22,806 bases of DNA from Pleurotus djamor (lineage: Eukaryota > Basidiomycota > Agaricomycetes > Agaricales > Pleurotaceae): assembly GCA_029747585.1 (NCBI GenBank), contig JAPEVF010000719.1, positions 1 to 22,806 on the forward strand, given 5' to 3'. Every line of letters begins with the position of its first letter. Within the stretch, counting starts at the first letter, position 1. The notes under the pieces are model-generated. The model did no database searches. It was not told the origin of the DNA and saw only the letters and a program-made list of their open reading frames with translations. Below, piece by piece: positions 19,148-22,806 of this stretch. The translations under genes were made by a program, and so were the position numbers.

Positions 19148-20017
19148 CGCCCATCAAGCCCTTTGGACTTCGAGCTTCACCTTTCCTGGCAACCATCCTT
19201 CATCACCGTGGACTCCTTACCAGCGATGGATTGCATGGACTACGCCGCCTAGCCATTTACTTGGTTCCACCCGGTTACTAGTGCTAGCTTGATCTGGCCG
19301 ATTACTCCTTTGCTCTGATTCCTGGTCCACATGGCTCTCTGGCTATCTCTGCGCCCATATCGTATATGATGTGTCAATGTTCTCGCTCTCTCTGGATTGT
19401 TTTCCCCTCTCTTGCGTCTATCCATCAAATGACCTTTTCCCTAACTCATGACTATTTGTTAAGTCAATATGTACCTCAGGCACTTGTAGCCTTCGGCAAG
19501 GCACATGCTAAGCATCGTCTCGACATACCGAATGCGGACCGGGTTCACAATGCGATGTGTCCCCTCTTTCTCGCGTGTCGACGTTTCTTGAAGCTTGTAT
19601 CAAGTTGTGAATGGAAATAAAGATGCACGATAATCCGTACGCCACACCCTCGCATCTCAGCAATCTTGGGGTGCTTTCAAGCATCGTATCTCGGGGACAA
19701 TGAGGCACAAAGGGTGTTAGGTCGCGTAAAAGGAGTATGAAATCGACTCAAGATGCCGGGGAGAAACCGCTTTGGTAAAGGCGTGAGGCCCACAGTGTCA
19801 GTGACGGCATTAGCTGTGACTTTCAGGGGGTTTTGTGGTAACTTAGATATTACTGCGAATTCTTTTTGGACTCTTTTCGGTTACGATCCGCGTTCAAATT
19901 GAAGCTCGTTTTCTCGGTCAGCCCGTAGCACGCTCAGATCTCAGAGACCAAGCCAGGCTTGTGGATGAAGCTGAAGCTTGAAGACTCTATGGGCGCTTTA
20001 GTGAAGCGCCAGATTCC
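19148..20017. other. Intergenic region between ZIP4-like and UTP18 genes
   Basis: 3' flank of the meiotic gene and 5' flank of UTP18. An 84-codon open stretch at 19366-19620 has no recognisable family and no clear splice context, so it is not called. The last ~400 bp before 20018 presumably contain the UTP18 promoter. No TATA box is obvious. Confidence 0.4.
19616..19621 (+). terminator. AATAAA polyadenylation-like signal
   Basis: An exact AATAAA lies about 470 bp after the ZIP4-like stop codon. It could end that transcript with a long 3' untranslated region. Fungal poly(A) signals are degenerate, so a single hexamer is weak evidence. Confidence 0.25.
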
Positions 20018-22225
20018 ATGTCCGTATTAGGAAACATCAAAATTTCAGAACCTCCCTCGATGGTGAAGCAACACAAACGCCAAAAACTTGGAACAAGACA
20101 GCCATTGGGCTCGACCGACCGAAATGCTAAAGAAGCTGCTGAGAAAGACGATGAGGAACGTCGACTCGAAGAGCTGTTGTTTGGTGTCCCGTTCGCGCCA
20201 TCGAACAAGGGCAAATCGAAAATTTCCAACGAGCTCGATGACGAGGACCAGGACGACGAGCTGAGAGGGGCTGGCGGAGAAATGGACGGAATGCTAGACA
20301 CTGACGTATGCATGCAGTCTCGCGTAATGACTTTCCACTGAAATGATGATTCTAGTTATTTTTTGTCGATGATGGCGCACTACCTGTGAGCTCGATAGCT
20401 CAGAGTGATGATGGCACAGACGACGAAGAGAGGGCATCTTCGTCTCATGTACCCGCGCCTCCCAAACCAACGGCTTTGCGTAAATCTGCTTGGACTGATC
20501 CTTCCGACGAACCTCTGTCAGTCTCCGTCTCTGCCTCAGATCCTTCTACTTCAAGGAGGCTCTTGAAACTACGTGATGCGCCTAATGAAACCGTACTATC
20601 TGGACGAGAATATGAAAGACGGTTACGAAGGCAATTCACCAAAATAAATCCCGAGCCAACCTGGGCATCGAAAGCCCGCGACATAGTGCATGGGAAGGTC
20701 AAGCGGCGGAGATCCAGTGTCAGTGGTAGTGATGGCGAGGGTGAGGTGGATGATGAAGAGGAGGTCATGGTGGACCATCTGCTCACTTCAACGTCGGGGT
20801 TGCTGAAGCCAGGCCGCTGGTCAAGAACCCTACCACCAACCAATCTGGACATTAGCCGTCTGAGAGATGCTAATCAGTCCGTTCAGAGCTCTGGTTGCGG
20901 CGAAATAAAGTCCGTAGCATTTCATCCAAATGCTGACGTTCCTTTGCTATGCGTAGCTAGCGCAGACAGACGATACCGATTGTTCCATGTACGTGTCATA
21001 CAGCCTTCATCCAACAAGTTCTGACGAGCTGGCTTGACGCAGATTGATGGTCACACCTCGCCGTTACTCCAGACACTTCATATCCCCTCACTGCCTCCGT
21101 CCTCCACCTCTGTTTCATTTCATCCTGGCGGCACCCAGATGCTTCTGACCGGAGGGCGACCGTATTATTTTGCTTATGACCTCCAGGCGGAGAAAATGAG
21201 CGTCAGCTCGCGCGGCCTTTGGGGCACAACATTCAGTGGAGCAAATGATATTTCGGCTAGGCTGGGCAAGAAGACAAAATTCAAGCGGGGAAAAGACGGC
21301 GGAGAACCAATAGAGATCCATACGTTCGATCCTACGAATGGCTCCATCCTTGCAGTTGGCGGCCGTGGTGGCTATATCCACCTGGTCGACTGGAAAAGTG
21401 GCTCAGGCCAGGTAATTGATAGCTTGAAAATGTCATCTGCGGTCAAAGGCCTTTGGTGGGGTTCTCTGCCTTCGTCTTTCTCGGATAGTGCGTTCCTATG
21501 TGGTAATCTCTGTATTCATTGGCTGATTGCTTCCTCAGATGAAGGGCTAAGTGGAGGTAGCAGGGATTATCTAGTTTCGCTGTCACACGATTCGGAGGTA
21601 TACATTTGGGATGTTGGCTCGCGGCGATGTTTGCGGCGATGGCAAGACGAGGGCGGTTTCCGTGGCGCGGGTCTAATGTTAGCTGGTTCGGCGCATCGCA
21701 TGCGAGGGTCGTTAGCTATTGGGTAAGTCTTCATTGTCACAGCTTCCCCTTGTTCGCAGTGGCATGGTCGCTTAACAGGCTTTGGCAGATCAAACACCGG
21801 TCTTATTAACGTATACGGAGCAGACGCTATCTCCCCCTTGTCTGAAGATAACAACTCAGCCACTGCTGCCTCGATTTTCGGCCAACCAAAACCTCAGAAA
21901 ACGCTTGGACAACTTGTCACGTCTATCACAGCTCTTCGCTACAATCACGATGGACAGCTCCTTGCCATGGCTAGTAAAGAAAAGAAAGATGCCCTGCGCT
22001 TGGTACGTGCTGCTCCAAAACTTCGCCTATCTACCGTTTATCGTCCCTTTTCAGATACACACGCCGACGCTAACCGCGTTTGCTAACTGGCCAACGTCCA
22101 GTACACCGCTTGGACACGTCAACTGTGTCGATTTTTCAGCCGGTAGTGAGTATATGGCGATCGGTAATTCCAGAGGGAAGGTATTGTTGTATTATCTGCG
22201 AAACTTTGGAGTTGAAGGGTTGTAA
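20018..22225 (+). CDS. UTP18: U3 snoRNA-associated protein 18 (WD40, SSU processome)
   Basis: UTP18 is a WD40 subunit of the UTP-B complex in the nucleolar small-subunit processome, needed for early 18S rRNA processing. Exons are 20018-20305, 20356-20988, 21043-21487, 21539-21722, 21789-22002 and 22055-22225, all in phase, giving about 644 aa. The introns are 50, 54, 51, 66 and 52 nt. Intron 21488-21538 (GTGCGT..CAG) is in frame and stop-free; if retained the protein is about 661 aa. The N-terminal ~280 residues are charged and contain the family motifs LFFVDDGALPV, SGREYERRLRRQF and INPEPTWA (about residues 180-205). A seven-bladed propeller follows, with EIKSVAFHPNADVPLL, ADRRYRLFHIDGHT, RGLWGTTFSG, GGYIHLVDW, SEVYIWDVGSRRCLRRWQDE and AIGNSRGKVLLYYLRNF. 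The start is the first in-frame ATG. Confidence 0.95.
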
Positions 22226-22806
22226 TTTACGTAGCTTGCTTGCATTTTGCTGCCTGTAAGTAGCTTCACCTACCTGAATTGAACAGTTCAGCATCAGGAC
22301 CATCAGCATAGACGTTTCTCCCCGAACAAATCCAAGTTCCTCCCTCGTGGATGGACGTACAGCCACCGACCACCTAATTCCACACCGTCGGAACCTTTCG
22401 AGTACGTACCTTTTGTCTAGATCCTAGCCACGCTTCCCCATCTTCGACAGTTCGAGGATCCCTTCGCGCAGTGGCAACCAATTTTATTTCTCCGTCCTCC
22501 ATGTGCGGATGAGGTGCAGATGACCTCTCACCTTATTTGTGGTGTTTTCAGCCTCTTCCGGCTGCCCCTTCTCGGTGTCTATACCCTCCTTAACGGACAA
22601 TTCCGATTGTCGAGGACAGCAGCTGTTCCTGACTGATTGATATCTAAGGCAATGTTCAACTTTTTTGGAGACAAATCACTGGATGATGTCAAGGNACCGA
22701 CATATCCCATATCGCTGGAATCCAGAAGACACTCGTACGACTCTTGCCCACGCTTGGGACCTCACGAATCAAATTTTTAGAACTAGCATTCCCCGCCCAT
22801 TGACAT
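22226..22806. other. 3' flank of UTP18, no confident gene
   Basis: Both strands contain short protein-like stretches. On the minus strand one opens at an ATG near 22503 and ends at a GTACGT donor near 22408 (MEDGEIKLVATARRDPRTVE). On the plus strand 22287-22427 is open too. Neither has enough linked exons to call. The sequence carries an N at 22695. Confidence 0.3.
22695..22695. other. Ambiguous base N
   Basis: A single unresolved base in the 3' flank. It falls in a short plus-strand open stretch starting at the ATG near 22652, which is not called as a gene. Confidence 0.95.

Noticed and set aside
18814..19281. 155-codon open frame near the end of the ZIP4-like gene
   Set aside because: It runs across the predicted intron at 18859-18931 and is in a frame that does not continue the family sequence.
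19366..19620. 84-codon plus-strand open frame in the intergenic region
   Set aside because: No family or splice signals tie it to a neighbour; it probably lies in the ZIP4-like 3' flank.
1..22806. tRNA, rRNA, CRISPR, transposon ends or long terminal repeats
   Set aside because: I looked for T-loop motifs, repeat arrays, reverse transcriptase or transposase motifs and long inverted repeats by eye and found none that hold up.

Overview
The window looks like nuclear DNA of a filamentous basidiomycete (probably Agaricomycetes; this is inferred). Three recognisable eukaryotic genes are interrupted by many short introns, mostly about 50-135 nt. The introns have GT..AG ends and CTRAY-like branch sites. 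Spacing is wide and I see no operons, tRNA, rRNA, CRISPR array or recognisable transposon.

Layout. (1) 1-5029 has no recognisable family. It holds scattered stretches that read like short exons with good splice sites; the best chain is five exons ending in a stop at 5029. (2) 5030-6478 is the upstream region of the next gene, with a TATA-like box, an SCB/E2F-like site and an unusual alternating hexamer. (3) 6479-9373 (+) is a PCL/PHO80-type cyclin with a very long Ser/Pro/His/Gln-rich tail; both of its introns are 57 nt, in frame and stop-free. (4) 9374-13108 is its 3' flank followed by what I tentatively read as minus-strand coding material: two terminal exons ending at 10199 and a 60-residue membrane-like ORF at 13108-12837. 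(5) 13671-19147 (+) is a SPO22/ZIP4-like meiotic protein in about 32 exons, reconstructed by following phase across every junction (970 codons before the stop). (6) 20018-22225 (+) is UTP18, the WD40 subunit of the U3 small-subunit processome, in five or six exons. (7) 22226-22806 is 3' flank with no confident gene.

The three identified genes do not form one pathway. They are a cell-cycle or phosphate-type cyclin, a meiotic crossover factor and a ribosome-biogenesis factor. The notable material is in gene architecture: micro-exons of 15-28 nt, GC-AG introns, and several 3n stop-free introns that could be retained without frameshift. I found no convincing new multi-gene system. The undescribed content most worth testing is the unassigned coding-like DNA at 1-5029 and 10199-13108.
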